Of a stretch of DNA of 11,065 nucleotides, positions 1-7,137 are shown one piece after another. Made by a program: the position numbers and the translations under genes. Position 1 is the first letter of the stretch. The number at the start of each line of letters is the position of its first letter. The notes below the pieces were generated by a model. It saw only the letters and a list, made by a program, of their open reading frames with translations, was not told the origin of the DNA and made no database searches. The DNA comes from an uncultured Pseudomonadota bacterium (GTDB taxonomy: Bacteria > Pseudomonadota > Gammaproteobacteria > Burkholderiales > Nitrosomonadaceae), in NCBI GenBank assembly GCA_903957805.1, contig CAJBQQ010000198.1, forward strand, positions 1-11,065, read 5' to 3'.

Positions 1-334
1 CAGCACGCTATGCATTGGTCAGGCGGCAAGTATGGGATCACTGTTGTTGGCGGCAGGAGCAAATGGAAAGCGGTTTTGTCTGCCTAATTCGCGAGTCATG
101 ATTCATCAGCCCATGGGTGGTTTTCAAGGGCAGGCCTCTGACATCGAGATTCATGCCAGGGAAATTCTATTTCTCAAGAGCCGGTTGAATGAAATTCTGG
201 CCAAGCACACGGGTCAAACAATAGAAACAATCGGGAAAGATACTGACCGTGATAACTTTCTCAGCGCGGAAGAATCGGTTAAATATGGATTGGTAGACTC
301 GGTCTTGGCTAATAGAGAAACGAATCCAGTCTGA
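1..334 (+). CDS. clpP: ATP-dependent Clp protease proteolytic subunit ClpP (3' part)
   Basis: This is the C-terminal half of the ClpP serine peptidase, which forms the tetradecameric barrel that degrades substrates unfolded by ClpX or ClpA in the cytoplasm. The gene enters from the left edge; the first whole codon is at base 2, and the roughly 90 N-terminal residues lie outside. The visible part contains the nucleophile motif GQAASMG (catalytic Ser near base 29), the catalytic His in VMIHQP, and the third catalytic residue in the KDTDRD segment. It closely follows the E. coli protein, including the KRFCLPNSRVM and DIEIHAREIL stretches, and ends in a normal C-terminus (YGLVDSVL). A 100-base gap separates it from clpX, the usual neighbour and functional partner. 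Identity is secure; only the start is missing. Confidence 0.97.
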   Translation, partial: STLCIGQAASMGSLLLAAGANGKRFCLPNSRVMIHQPMGGFQGQASDIEIHAREILFLKSRLNEILAKHTGQTIETIGKDTDRDNFLSAEESVKYGLVDSVLANRETNPV

Positions 335-434
335 AGCTGAGTAGAGCCGGGACCGGCGGACTTAACTAATTTAATTTTCGGCAGGCTTCTAACGAGTTAC
401 GGGTGCTCTGGCCCGGATAAGACGGAATAAAATT

Positions 435-1712
435 ATGTCAGATAAAATTGGTGGCGAGAAACTTCTTTATTGCTCTTTCTGTGGCAAGAGCCAGCACGAA
501 GTAAAAAAGCTCATTGCTGGTCCGTCAGTATTCATCTGCGACGAATGCATCGAACTCTGTAACGATATCATCCGTGAGGAGATACAGGGTGCCGAGGCTG
601 TTAAACTGACCAAGTCTGACCTGCCGGTTCCGCATGAAATCTGCCAGATTCTGGATCAATACGTAATCGGTCAGGAGCCCGCAAAAAAGATCCTCTCGGT
701 AGCCGTATACAATCACTACAAACGACTACGTAATCTAAACAAGGCCGGTGATACCGACGATATCGAACTGGCGAAAAGTAACATCCTACTGATCGGCCCA
801 ACCGGTTCTGGCAAGACATTATTGGCACAGACGCTGGCACGCCTGTTAAATGTGCCCTTTGTGATGGCCGATGCGACCACCCTGACCGAAGCGGGCTATG
901 TCGGCGAGGATGTTGAGAACATCATCCAGAAATTACTTCAGAAGTGTGATTATGATGCTGAGAAGGCTCAGCAGGGTATCGTCTATATCGATGAGATCGA
1001 TAAAATCTCACGTAAGTCGGATAACCCGTCGATAACCCGCGATGTTTCTGGCGAGGGGGTGCAGCAGGCACTATTGAAGTTGATTGAGGGAACTGTTGCA
1101 TCGGTGCCACCCCAGGGTGGACGCAAGCACCCCAATCAGGAATTCGTGCAGGTAGATACCACAAATATCCTGTTTATTTGTGGAGGTGCATTCGATGGCC
1201 TCGATAAATTAATACGCGCTCGCACCGAAAAGGGTGGCATAGGTTTTGGTGCGGATGTGAAGAGTCGAGACGATCGTAAGGGAATTGGAGCAGTGCTACG
1301 AGGGGTTGAGCCAGAAGATCTCATCAAGTATGGCCTGATTCCAGAGTTTGTCGGACGACTGCCGGTAGTCGCCACACTGAATGAGTTGGATGAGTCTGCC
1401 CTGATTCAGATCCTGACTGAGCCGAAGAATGCACTTACGAAGCAGTACCAGAAAATGTTTAGCATGGAGGGGGGCGTTGATCTAGAGTTTCGAGAGCAGG
1501 CGCTCAAGGCCATCGCTAAGAAAGCGCTTGCCCGCAAGACGGGTGCACGTGGTCTGCGCTCAATCCTAGAGAATACCTTGCTGGACACAATGTATGATCT
1601 GCCGTCACTGGATAATGTCGTCAAGGTAGTGGTTGACCACGGATCGGTTGGTGGTGATATCAAGCCAATTCTGATTTATTCGGATCAGCCCAAGGTCGCT
1701 AAGAGTTCTTAA
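435..1712 (+). CDS. clpX: ATP-dependent Clp protease ATP-binding subunit ClpX
   Basis: This is the AAA+ unfoldase that recognises tagged substrates and threads them into ClpP. At 425 residues it has the normal family length. The N-terminal zinc-binding domain has four cysteines (C13, C16, C35, C38). The AAA+ module shows Walker A GPTGSGKT (121-128), pore loop GYVG (154-157) and Walker B with D186-E187. An RDVSGEGVQ segment follows near 202, then the IGF tripeptide that docks on ClpP (269-271) and a GARGLR sensor-2 motif near 370. All key residues are present. The start is fixed by alignment of the zinc domain; the ribosome-binding site is weak (a GGA about 10 bases upstream). It follows clpP directly. 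I see no sigma-32 box in the clpP-clpX gap, so it is probably read together with clpP from an upstream promoter. Confidence 0.98.
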   Translation: MSDKIGGEKLLYCSFCGKSQHEVKKLIAGPSVFICDECIELCNDIIREEIQGAEAVKLTKSDLPVPHEICQILDQYVIGQEPAKKILSVAVYNHYKRLRNLNKAGDTDDIELAKSNILLIGPTGSGKTLLAQTLARLLNVPFVMADATTLTEAGYVGEDVENIIQKLLQKCDYDAEKAQQGIVYIDEIDKISRKSDNPSITRDVSGEGVQQALLKLIEGTVASVPPQGGRKHPNQEFVQVDTTNILFICGGAFDGLDKLIRARTEKGGIGFGADVKSRDDRKGIGAVLRGVEPEDLIKYGLIPEFVGRLPVVATLNELDESALIQILTEPKNALTKQYQKMFSMEGGVDLEFREQALKAIAKKALARKTGARGLRSILENTLLDTMYDLPSLDNVVKVVVDHGSVGGDIKPILIYSDQPKVAKSS

Positions 1713-1742
1713 CTGCGGTATTGATTCCGTCTGTCGTACCTG

Positions 1743-1768
1743 CTTGAATTTTTATATGGCACCCCCAT
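1743..1768 (+). promoter_or_regulatory. sigma-32 (heat-shock) promoter of lon
   Basis: The clpX-lon gap holds CTTGAA at 1743-1748 and CCCCAT at 1763-1768, separated by 14 bases. This matches the RpoH consensus (CTTGAA, 13-17 bases, CCCCAT). Transcription would start near 1775, giving a leader of about 28 bases that contains the lon ribosome-binding site. The match is seen in the sequence; use by sigma-32 is inferred from the consensus and from lon being a classic heat-shock gene. Confidence 0.85.
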
Positions 1769-1802
1769 AACGTTTTTATCAGACTCTTATAGGTGAGCCG
1801 AT

Positions 1803-4214
1803 ATGTCTAACTCCGTTAGCAATCCCAATCAAGTTTTACTGCCACTGTTACCACTGCGTGATGTAGTGGTATTCCCGCATATGGTGATGCCGCTATTTGT
1901 TGGGCGGCCAAAATCAATCCAGGCATTAGAGACTGCGATGGAATCCGGCAAGAGTATCCTGCTGGTGGCTCAGAGATCTGCTGCTAAGGATGACCCATCT
2001 CCAGAAGACCTTTACAGTGTATGCAGTGTCGCTAATCTGCTACAGATGCTCAAATTGCCAGATGGTACGGTCAAGGTGCTCGTGGAGGGTAATCGGCGCG
2101 CCCGTATCCTGAATGTAATCGATGCGGATACGCATTTTACTGGACAGGCTGTGTTACTTCCACCGGATGAGATTGATGGTCATGAGGTTGAAGCGATGCG
2201 CCGTGCCATGCTGGCGCAGTTCGATCAGTATGTGAAACTCAACAAGAAAATCCCACCTGAAATTCTGACCTCGCTGAGCGGCATTGATGAGGCTGGTCGC
2301 CTAGCCGATACCATCGCCGCACATCTACCACTCAAGCTTGAGCAGAAGCAGGAAGTGTTGGAGATATTCGATGTGCCGAAGCGATTGGAGCATCTTCTGG
2401 GGCTACTTGAGACTGAGCTCGACATACTTCAGGTAGAAAAACGTATCCGTGGCAGAGTCAAACGTCAGATGGAGAAGAGCCAGCGTGATTACTATCTGAA
2501 TGAGCAGGTAAAGGCTATTCAGAAGGAATTGGGTGAGGGTGAGGATGGCGCTGATCTTGAAGAGATCGACAAGAAGATTAAATCTGCTCAGATGTCCAAA
2601 GAGGGTCGTACTAAGGCGGAAGCGGAGCTAAAGAAGCTTCGTTTGATGTCACCAATGTCGGCCGAAGCTACGGTGGTCCGTAACTATATCGACTCTTTGG
2701 TAGCGTTGCCGTGGAAGAAGAAAAGTAAGATCAGTAAGGATCTGCACGCCGCCGAGACAGTACTCGAGAAGGATCATTATGGTCTGGATAAGGTCAAGGA
2801 GCGCATCGTTGAGTATCTTGCAGTACAGCAACGTGTGGATAAACTGAAGGCGCCGATACTATGTCTGGTCGGCCCACCTGGTGTGGGTAAGACTTCATTG
2901 GGGCAATCTATTGCACGGGCCACCAACCGCAAGTTCGTTCGTATGTCTCTGGGAGGGGTGCGCGACGAAGCGGAGATACGGGGTCACCGTCGTACTTATA
3001 TCGGTTCGATGCCGGGTAAGATTTTACAGAACATGACTAAGGTGGGTGTTAAGAACCCACTCTTCCTGCTGGATGAAGTGGACAAAATGGGAATGGACTT
3101 CCGTGGCGACCCATCCTCTGCATTATTAGAGGTGCTTGATCCCGAGCAGAATGATTCATTTGTGGATCATTACATCGAGGTTGAGTATGACTTATCCGAT
3201 GTGATGTTTGTTGCGACTGCGAATACATTGAATATACCTGCAGCACTGTTGGACCGGATGGAGGTGATCCGGCTGTCAGGGTATACCGAGGACGAGAAAC
3301 TTAATATTGCGATTCGTTACCTACTGCCTAAGCAGATGAAGAGTCATGGCTTAAAGGAGGACGAGCTGACGGTAAACAGTTCTGCGCTTCGTGATATCAC
3401 CCGTTATTACACCCGTGAGGCTGGAGTTCGGGCGATGGAGCGAGAAGTTTCTAAAATCTGTCGTAAGGTTGTGAAGGCGCTACTGCTCAAGGGTGATCAG
3501 AAAAAGATTATGGTCACTTCGCGTAACCTAGAAAAATACCTAGGGGTTCGGCGTTATACATACGGGGTTGCCGAGGAAAAGAATCAGGTTGGACAGGTTA
3601 CCGGCTTGGCCTGGACCGAAGTTGGAGGGGAGTTGCTGACCATCGAGGCGGTAGTGCTGCCGGGTAAGGGAAATATCCTGCGCACGGGTTCCCTCGGCGA
3701 TGTGATGAAGGAATCAGTGGAGGCGGCCCGCTCAGTCGTGCGTGCACGCGCTGGTCGGCTTGGAATCAAGGATGACACCTTCGAGAAGACCGATATACAC
3801 GTACACGTACCAGAAGGAGCGACGCCAAAGGATGGACCTTCGGCTGGTGTTGCCATGACCACAGCACTGGTCTCTGCATTAACTGGGATTCCAGTGCGTG
3901 CCGACGTGGCGATGACCGGAGAGATTACCCTGCGCGGCGAAGTATTAGCCATTGGTGGGCTCAAGGAGAAATTGCTGGCTGCACACCGCGGCGGAATCAA
4001 GATCGTATTGATCCCAGAAGAGAACGTTAAAGATCTTGCCGAGATACCTGAGAACATCAAGAACCGGTTGGACATCCAGCCTGTAAAGTGGATAGACCAA
4101 GTGCTCGATCTGGCTCTTGAACGGAAACCTGAGGCGCTTCCTGATGTCAATGCCACCGCGCCACTGCCTGCGGTGGTGGATGACAAAGTTGCCGGTGCCG
4201 TAATTAAGCATTAA
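1803..4214 (+). CDS. lon: ATP-dependent protease La (Lon, LonA type)
   Basis: This is a cytoplasmic ATP-dependent serine protease that removes misfolded proteins and specific regulators. At 803 residues it is a full-length LonA (E. coli has 784). The N-terminal substrate-binding domain opens with LLPLLPLRDVVVFPHMVMP. A charged helical linker spans about residues 210-300. The AAA+ module has Walker A GPPGVGKT (357-364) and Walker B with D424-E425. The protease domain carries the catalytic dyad: Ser680 in PKDGPSAG and Lys723 in the GGLKEK segment, with the same spacing as S679/K722 of E. coli. The start is supported by an AGGTGAG ribosome-binding site at 1791-1797. Its own heat-shock promoter lies in the 90-base gap after clpX. 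The C-terminal tail beyond about residue 775 (Ala/Pro/Val-rich) is the least conserved part. Confidence 0.98.
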   Translation: MSNSVSNPNQVLLPLLPLRDVVVFPHMVMPLFVGRPKSIQALETAMESGKSILLVAQRSAAKDDPSPEDLYSVCSVANLLQMLKLPDGTVKVLVEGNRRARILNVIDADTHFTGQAVLLPPDEIDGHEVEAMRRAMLAQFDQYVKLNKKIPPEILTSLSGIDEAGRLADTIAAHLPLKLEQKQEVLEIFDVPKRLEHLLGLLETELDILQVEKRIRGRVKRQMEKSQRDYYLNEQVKAIQKELGEGEDGADLEEIDKKIKSAQMSKEGRTKAEAELKKLRLMSPMSAEATVVRNYIDSLVALPWKKKSKISKDLHAAETVLEKDHYGLDKVKERIVEYLAVQQRVDKLKAPILCLVGPPGVGKTSLGQSIARATNRKFVRMSLGGVRDEAEIRGHRRTYIGSMPGKILQNMTKVGVKNPLFLLDEVDKMGMDFRGDPSSALLEVLDPEQNDSFVDHYIEVEYDLSDVMFVATANTLNIPAALLDRMEVIRLSGYTEDEKLNIAIRYLLPKQMKSHGLKEDELTVNSSALRDITRYYTREAGVRAMEREVSKICRKVVKALLLKGDQKKIMVTSRNLEKYLGVRRYTYGVAEEKNQVGQVTGLAWTEVGGELLTIEAVVLPGKGNILRTGSLGDVMKESVEAARSVVRARAGRLGIKDDTFEKTDIHVHVPEGATPKDGPSAGVAMTTALVSALTGIPVRADVAMTGEITLRGEVLAIGGLKEKLLAAHRGGIKIVLIPEENVKDLAEIPENIKNRLDIQPVKWIDQVLDLALERKPEALPDVNATAPLPAVVDDKVAGAVIKH

Positions 4215-4221
4215 TCCTCCT

Positions 4222-4252
4222 CACTCCCTGTAGCAATGAGCCACAGGGAGTG
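4222..4252 (+). terminator. stem-loop after lon, possible transcript end
   Basis: A perfect 10-base-pair inverted repeat (4222-4231 with 4243-4252, arms CACTCCCTGT and ACAGGGAGTG) encloses an 11-base loop and starts 8 bases after the lon stop. No run of T follows on either strand, so it is not a textbook intrinsic terminator. It may instead protect the 3' end or act with Rho. The rest of the lon-ubiX gap (4253-4462) has no gene or clear promoter that I can support. Confidence 0.45.
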
Positions 4253-4462
4253 TCAAAAGCTGCAGTGAGTGCTCGCTCTCATTTTTATGTCGTCAGAAAG
4301 ATGGGGCTAATCGCCTACAGCTACGAATTTAGCACCCGCCCTATCAGGGCCTATAAAACAGATGTTGACGATCGAGCATCGCAAACATTGCGTATACAAT
4401 GAAAGGCCACGGGTTGGATTCTTAGCCTGCATTGCATCCAATACAGATCAAATAGAGTGATC

Positions 4463-5074
4463 ATGAATCAACCGCTAACCATTACTCTGGCATACACCGG
4501 TGCATCAGGCATGCCGTATGGCATTCGCCTACTAGAGATGCTGCTGAAAAGCGGTAACCGCGTTTATCTACTGTATTCTCAAGTGGCTCAGATCGTCGCG
4601 CAGCAGGAGATGAATTTGGCACTGCCGTCGCGTACGAAGGAAGTGGAGCAATTATTCAATCAACGATTCAATGCTACCGAAGGGCAACTTCGAGTATTCG
4701 GACGCGAGGAGTGGTTTGCGCCGGTGGCTTCCGGATCGAACCCTGCGGATGCGATGGTGGTCTGCCCGTGCACGATGGGGACAATGGCTGCTATTGCTGC
4801 AGGATTGAGTCAGAATCTGATCGAGCGTGCAGCCGACGTGATGCTGAAAGAAAATCGCAAGCTCATCCTGGTGCCACGCGAGACGCCATTTTCCGTGATT
4901 CACCTAGAAAATATGTTGAAACTTGCACGCAGCGGTGCAGTTATTCTGCCGGCAAATCCCGGTTTTTATCATCATCCAGAGACTGTTCAGGAGGTGGTAG
5001 ATTTTATCGTAGCCCGTACCCTCGATCATTTAGGCATTCCTCATACGCTGATGCCACGCTGGGGTGAAGAGTAG
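4463..5074 (+). CDS. ubiX: flavin prenyltransferase UbiX
   Basis: UbiX joins a dimethylallyl group to reduced FMN, giving the prenylated FMN cofactor needed by the UbiD decarboxylase in ubiquinone synthesis. The protein is 203 residues, normal for the family. The N-terminal Rossmann-type strand is followed by GASG (13-16) for FMN binding. The centre has the VVCPCTMGTMAAIAAG segment and LIERAADVMLKE, and then LVPRETPFS with the phosphate-binding Arg. The C-terminal NPGFYHHP and DFIVARTLDHLGI segments are also typical. I place the start at the ATG at 4463, which has GAG five bases upstream; a GTG two codons earlier (4457) has no such site. The gene stands alone on the plus strand, converging on the cyclo-ligase gene with a 6-base gap. 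Its UbiD partner is not in the window. Confidence 0.95.
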   Translation: MNQPLTITLAYTGASGMPYGIRLLEMLLKSGNRVYLLYSQVAQIVAQQEMNLALPSRTKEVEQLFNQRFNATEGQLRVFGREEWFAPVASGSNPADAMVVCPCTMGTMAAIAAGLSQNLIERAADVMLKENRKLILVPRETPFSVIHLENMLKLARSGAVILPANPGFYHHPETVQEVVDFIVARTLDHLGIPHTLMPRWGEE

Positions 5075-5080
5075 TCTTGC

Positions 5081-5740
5081 TTATTTTAGGGGATGCTCTG
5101 CTGCACATTCGTCATTGGAAATTGGAACTAACCCAAGATCAGTGGCTCGGTAGATCCCTGCTTCGGTCACAACTAAGTCCATCGCAATGTCATGCGGCTG
5201 TGGGTGTACGCTGTCTAGTCTCAAAATCTCAAATGCGACACCAATAGTCAAAGGACGTGGAGTTGCAGATGCCAGCATGCGGTCGAAATACCCCCCCCCA
5301 TAACCGAGCCGATATCCTTGTTGGTCGAAGCCAACCAGCGGAATGATGAGTGCGTCGACTGTCAATAACTCGGTATTGTCTGGAACGGGGATGGCATAAG
5401 CACCAACTCTCATGGGAGCTTCTGGCCACCATCGCCTAAACTGTAGTAATCCACCATCTTCTGGAATTTCAGGTAGTGCGAGTGTTGCCCCCTTCGCACA
5501 TAGGAAGTTCATCGCAGGCCGTGGATCATACTCGCCGCGGTATGGCCAACAAAAGCCCACAATGCATCTCTGTAGCTGCGGGAAAGCTTGTTCAAGCGAG
5601 GTGGTGATACCTTCACTCCAACTGCGATTATCTTCTGCTGTAATTGATTCTCTATGCCGCATCAATTCAGCGCGTTTAAGTTTTCTCCATTCTTGCCAGT
5701 TTTCCATTATCCTGAGGATAGCAGGGATATTGTCGGCCAT
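5081..5740 (-). CDS. ygfA: 5-formyltetrahydrofolate cyclo-ligase (5-FCL)
   Basis: This enzyme (also called fau, or MTHFS in eukaryotes) uses ATP to convert 5-formyltetrahydrofolate into 5,10-methenyltetrahydrofolate, returning a stored or inhibitory folate to one-carbon metabolism. The protein is 219 residues from the first ATG, or 208 from the ATG at 5707; neither has a strong ribosome-binding site, and typical family lengths of about 190-210 slightly favour the shorter form. Recognisable parts are the N-terminal WRKLKRAEL...R helix, a GFCWPYRGEYDPRP strand, and the family signature LIIPLVGFDQQGYRLGYGGG followed by YFDR. The three glycines of GYGGGYFDR are written as a run of nine G on the coding strand (5291-5299), a place prone to slippage. 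It lies 46 bases downstream of mutY on the same strand and is probably in one transcript with it. Confidence 0.93.
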   Translation of the reverse strand: MADNIPAILRIMENWQEWRKLKRAELMRHRESITAEDNRSWSEGITTSLEQAFPQLQRCIVGFCWPYRGEYDPRPAMNFLCAKGATLALPEIPEDGGLLQFRRWWPEAPMRVGAYAIPVPDNTELLTVDALIIPLVGFDQQGYRLGYGGGYFDRMLASATPRPLTIGVAFEILRLDSVHPQPHDIAMDLVVTEAGIYRATDLGLVPISNDECAAEHPLK

Positions 5741-5786
5741 CCACTCTCAATCAAGTACTCAGTTTAAGGTGGCGAGCGGCTACAGT

Positions 5787-6842
5787 TTAAGAGGTTATTT
5801 TTGGCGCCATCAGCAGGAGTCGTCGCACCGCTGTGGGAATGGCGGCGCCCAATGCATCCTCGAATGAAAAGCGAGTTAATCCATAATTTTTGTGAGCGGG
5901 GACAGGTGAAATAACGTGCAGCGGGCGTGGGTAAATGCGCAGTTTGAAATGAGTGAAGCTGTGATCTAAAGGTGGTAGTTCTTCCATCACTCGTACGTTA
6001 AGACCGAACTGTTGTTGGCAATAGGAATTGGTATCTTCAGTGAGGGATATTTCGGGCGGACACCATAACCCGCCCCAGATGCCGGTGAGGGGACGTTTTT
6101 GAAGTAAGACCCCGTCTTGTTGTAGCATCATCAGCATCACAGTTTCTTTCTGTGGCAATAGCTTGCGCGGCCTGGCGACGGGTAGTTTGTCGACACGATT
6201 CTCTCTAAGAGCAATGCAGTCAATCCGGAGTGGACAGACTGAGCACTGGGGCCTGCTCCGGGTGCAGATGGTGGCACCGAGATCCATCAATGCCTGTGTA
6301 TAGGTTTGGATCTGGCCGACACTATCCTTCCTCGGAATCAGTTCTTCTGCTTTCTTCCACAGAAGAGTCTCAGTATCCTTTGCCCCAGGGTAGCCGTCGA
6401 TACCGAAGTAGCGTGCAAAGACGCGCTTAACATTTCCATCAAGAATCGCGCATTCCTCGCCATAAGCGAACACGGCGATGGCAGCGGCGGTGGATCGGCC
6501 AACGCCTGGGAGCTGTTGAATGAGTTTAAGGTCGTGTGGAAATATACCGTTGTATTGATCAACGACCATCTGTGCAGCCCGATGCAGATTCCTTCCTCGG
6601 GCATAGTATCCGAGACCGCTCCATAGTGAGAGAACGTCATCTAGCGATGCTAGCGCGAGACTGTTGATATCGGGGAATTGTTGCAGGAATCGCAGGTAAT
6701 AAGGTACAACCGTTGCGACTTGGGTCTGTTGAAGCATGATCTCCGACAGCCAAATCGTATATGGATCTTGCGTGTTCTGCCAGGGGAGTTGGTGACGTCC
6801 GTGGAGGTGTTGCCAGCGGATCAGGTTAGTGGCAAATTTCAC
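5787..6842 (-). CDS. mutY: adenine DNA glycosylase MutY
   Basis: MutY removes adenine mispaired with 8-oxoguanine and so prevents G:C to T:A mutations. At 351 residues it matches the E. coli length (350). The catalytic Glu34 sits in WLSEIMLQQTQV. The helix-hairpin-helix LPGVGRS (111-117) is followed by catalytic Asp135 in ILDGNVKRV. The [4Fe-4S] cluster ligands are C193, C200, C203 and C209 (spacing 6, 2, 5). A C-terminal NUDIX-like domain that reads 8-oxoguanine starts near residue 230 (VLLQKRPLTGIWGGLW) and contains LDHSFTHFKL. The start is a GTG at 6842: the next Met (36) lies beyond the catalytic Glu34, and no ATG or GTG lies in frame between the tRNA gene and this codon. No ribosome-binding site is visible. 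The tRNA-Gly gene ends only 26 bases upstream on the same strand, so the two are probably co-transcribed. Confidence 0.96.
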   Translation of the reverse strand: MKFATNLIRWQHLHGRHQLPWQNTQDPYTIWLSEIMLQQTQVATVVPYYLRFLQQFPDINSLALASLDDVLSLWSGLGYYARGRNLHRAAQMVVDQYNGIFPHDLKLIQQLPGVGRSTAAAIAVFAYGEECAILDGNVKRVFARYFGIDGYPGAKDTETLLWKKAEELIPRKDSVGQIQTYTQALMDLGATICTRSRPQCSVCPLRIDCIALRENRVDKLPVARPRKLLPQKETVMLMMLQQDGVLLQKRPLTGIWGGLWCPPEISLTEDTNSYCQQQFGLNVRVMEELPPLDHSFTHFKLRIYPRPLHVISPVPAHKNYGLTRFSFEDALGAAIPTAVRRLLLMAPKITS

Positions 6843-6868
6843 ACGTTGTGCGTTAAACAGGATAGGGA

Positions 6869-6942
6869 TGGAGCGGGTGAAGGGAATCGAACCCTCGTCG
6901 TAAGCTTGGGAAGCTTCTGCTCTGCCATTGAGCTACACCCGC
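6869..6942 (-). tRNA. tRNA-Gly (anticodon CCC)
   Basis: Read on the minus strand this folds as a 74-base tRNA with an encoded CCA end (6869-6871). The acceptor arms are GCGGGTG and CACCCGC with discriminator T. The D stem GCTC/GAGC encloses AATGGCA. The anticodon loop TTCCCAA gives CCC (plus-strand 6908-6910), reading the GGG glycine codon. The T arm is GAGGG-TTCGATT-CCCTT. It resembles E. coli glyU closely. One oddity is position 27-43, the outermost pair of the anticodon stem, which is G-A and not a normal pair. No terminator separates it from mutY. Confidence 0.96.
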
Positions 6943-6952
6943 AATTGTCCCG

Positions 6953-6981
6953 ATTCTACTTGCGTTAGAGGGATTACTCAA
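6953..6981 (-). promoter_or_regulatory. sigma-70-like promoter for tRNA-Gly(CCC)-mutY
   Basis: On the minus strand the -35 box TTGAGT (6976-6981; 4 of 6 consensus) and the -10 box TAGAAT (6953-6958; 5 of 6) are separated by exactly 17 bases. Transcription would begin near 6946, a few bases before the tRNA 5' end at 6942, as is common for tRNA genes. The bases after the -10 box are CGGGAC, a GC-rich discriminator of the type found at stringently controlled stable-RNA promoters. Function is inferred from position and consensus. Confidence 0.75.
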
Positions 6982-7108
6982 TCGTTTGCCGATCGACTCA
7001 GGCTATCAAGAAATATAATAGTGTTCGTAAATATTTTTCTAATTTCTTATATGACTGTGAGGTTAGCTTTGTGTGTGCTCGAATTATCGTTTGTCTCTAA
7101 TGCTGTCA

Positions 7109-7137
7109 TTGAGTAATACTGGCAACGCAAGTAGAAT
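7109..7137 (+). promoter_or_regulatory. sigma-70-like promoter for thiS-thiG(-trmB)
   Basis: This is the plus-strand copy of the same module: -35 TTGAGT (7109-7114), a 17-base spacer, and -10 TAGAAT (7132-7137). Transcription would begin near 7144, leaving a leader of about 57 bases before thiS. Here the discriminator is CCTTAAT, AT-richer than in the tRNA-facing copy. I see no TPP-riboswitch core (CTGAGA, then an ACCTGATC-like block) in the leader, so thiamine feedback by that route is not supported. Confidence 0.65.

Noticed and set aside
3584..4186. 200-residue minus-strand frame opposite the lon protease domain
   Set aside because: Ser/Arg/Pro-rich composition typical of an antisense shadow, no recognisable domain, and it lies wholly within a strongly conserved lon coding region.
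4261..4288. Second terminator candidate after lon (TGAG...CTCA followed by TTTTT)
   Set aside because: The stem is only four base pairs with a large loop, too weak to support.
4365..4400. Possible ubiX promoter: TTGACG at 4365-4370 with TATACA or TACAAT at 4393-4400
   Set aside because: The boxes look good singly, but the spacing is 22-24 bases, too long for sigma-70, and no pairing with 16-18 bases fits.
5412..5867. 151-residue plus-strand frame spanning the 5-FCL 5' end and the mutY 3' end
   Set aside because: It is antisense to two real genes, has no family resemblance and no ribosome-binding site.
6678..6968. Plus-strand reading frame with a GEGNRTLV stretch, opposite mutY and tRNA-Gly
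   Set aside because: The GEGNRTLV segment is the antisense translation of the tRNA-Gly gene, a known source of false protein annotations; the remainder is antisense to mutY.
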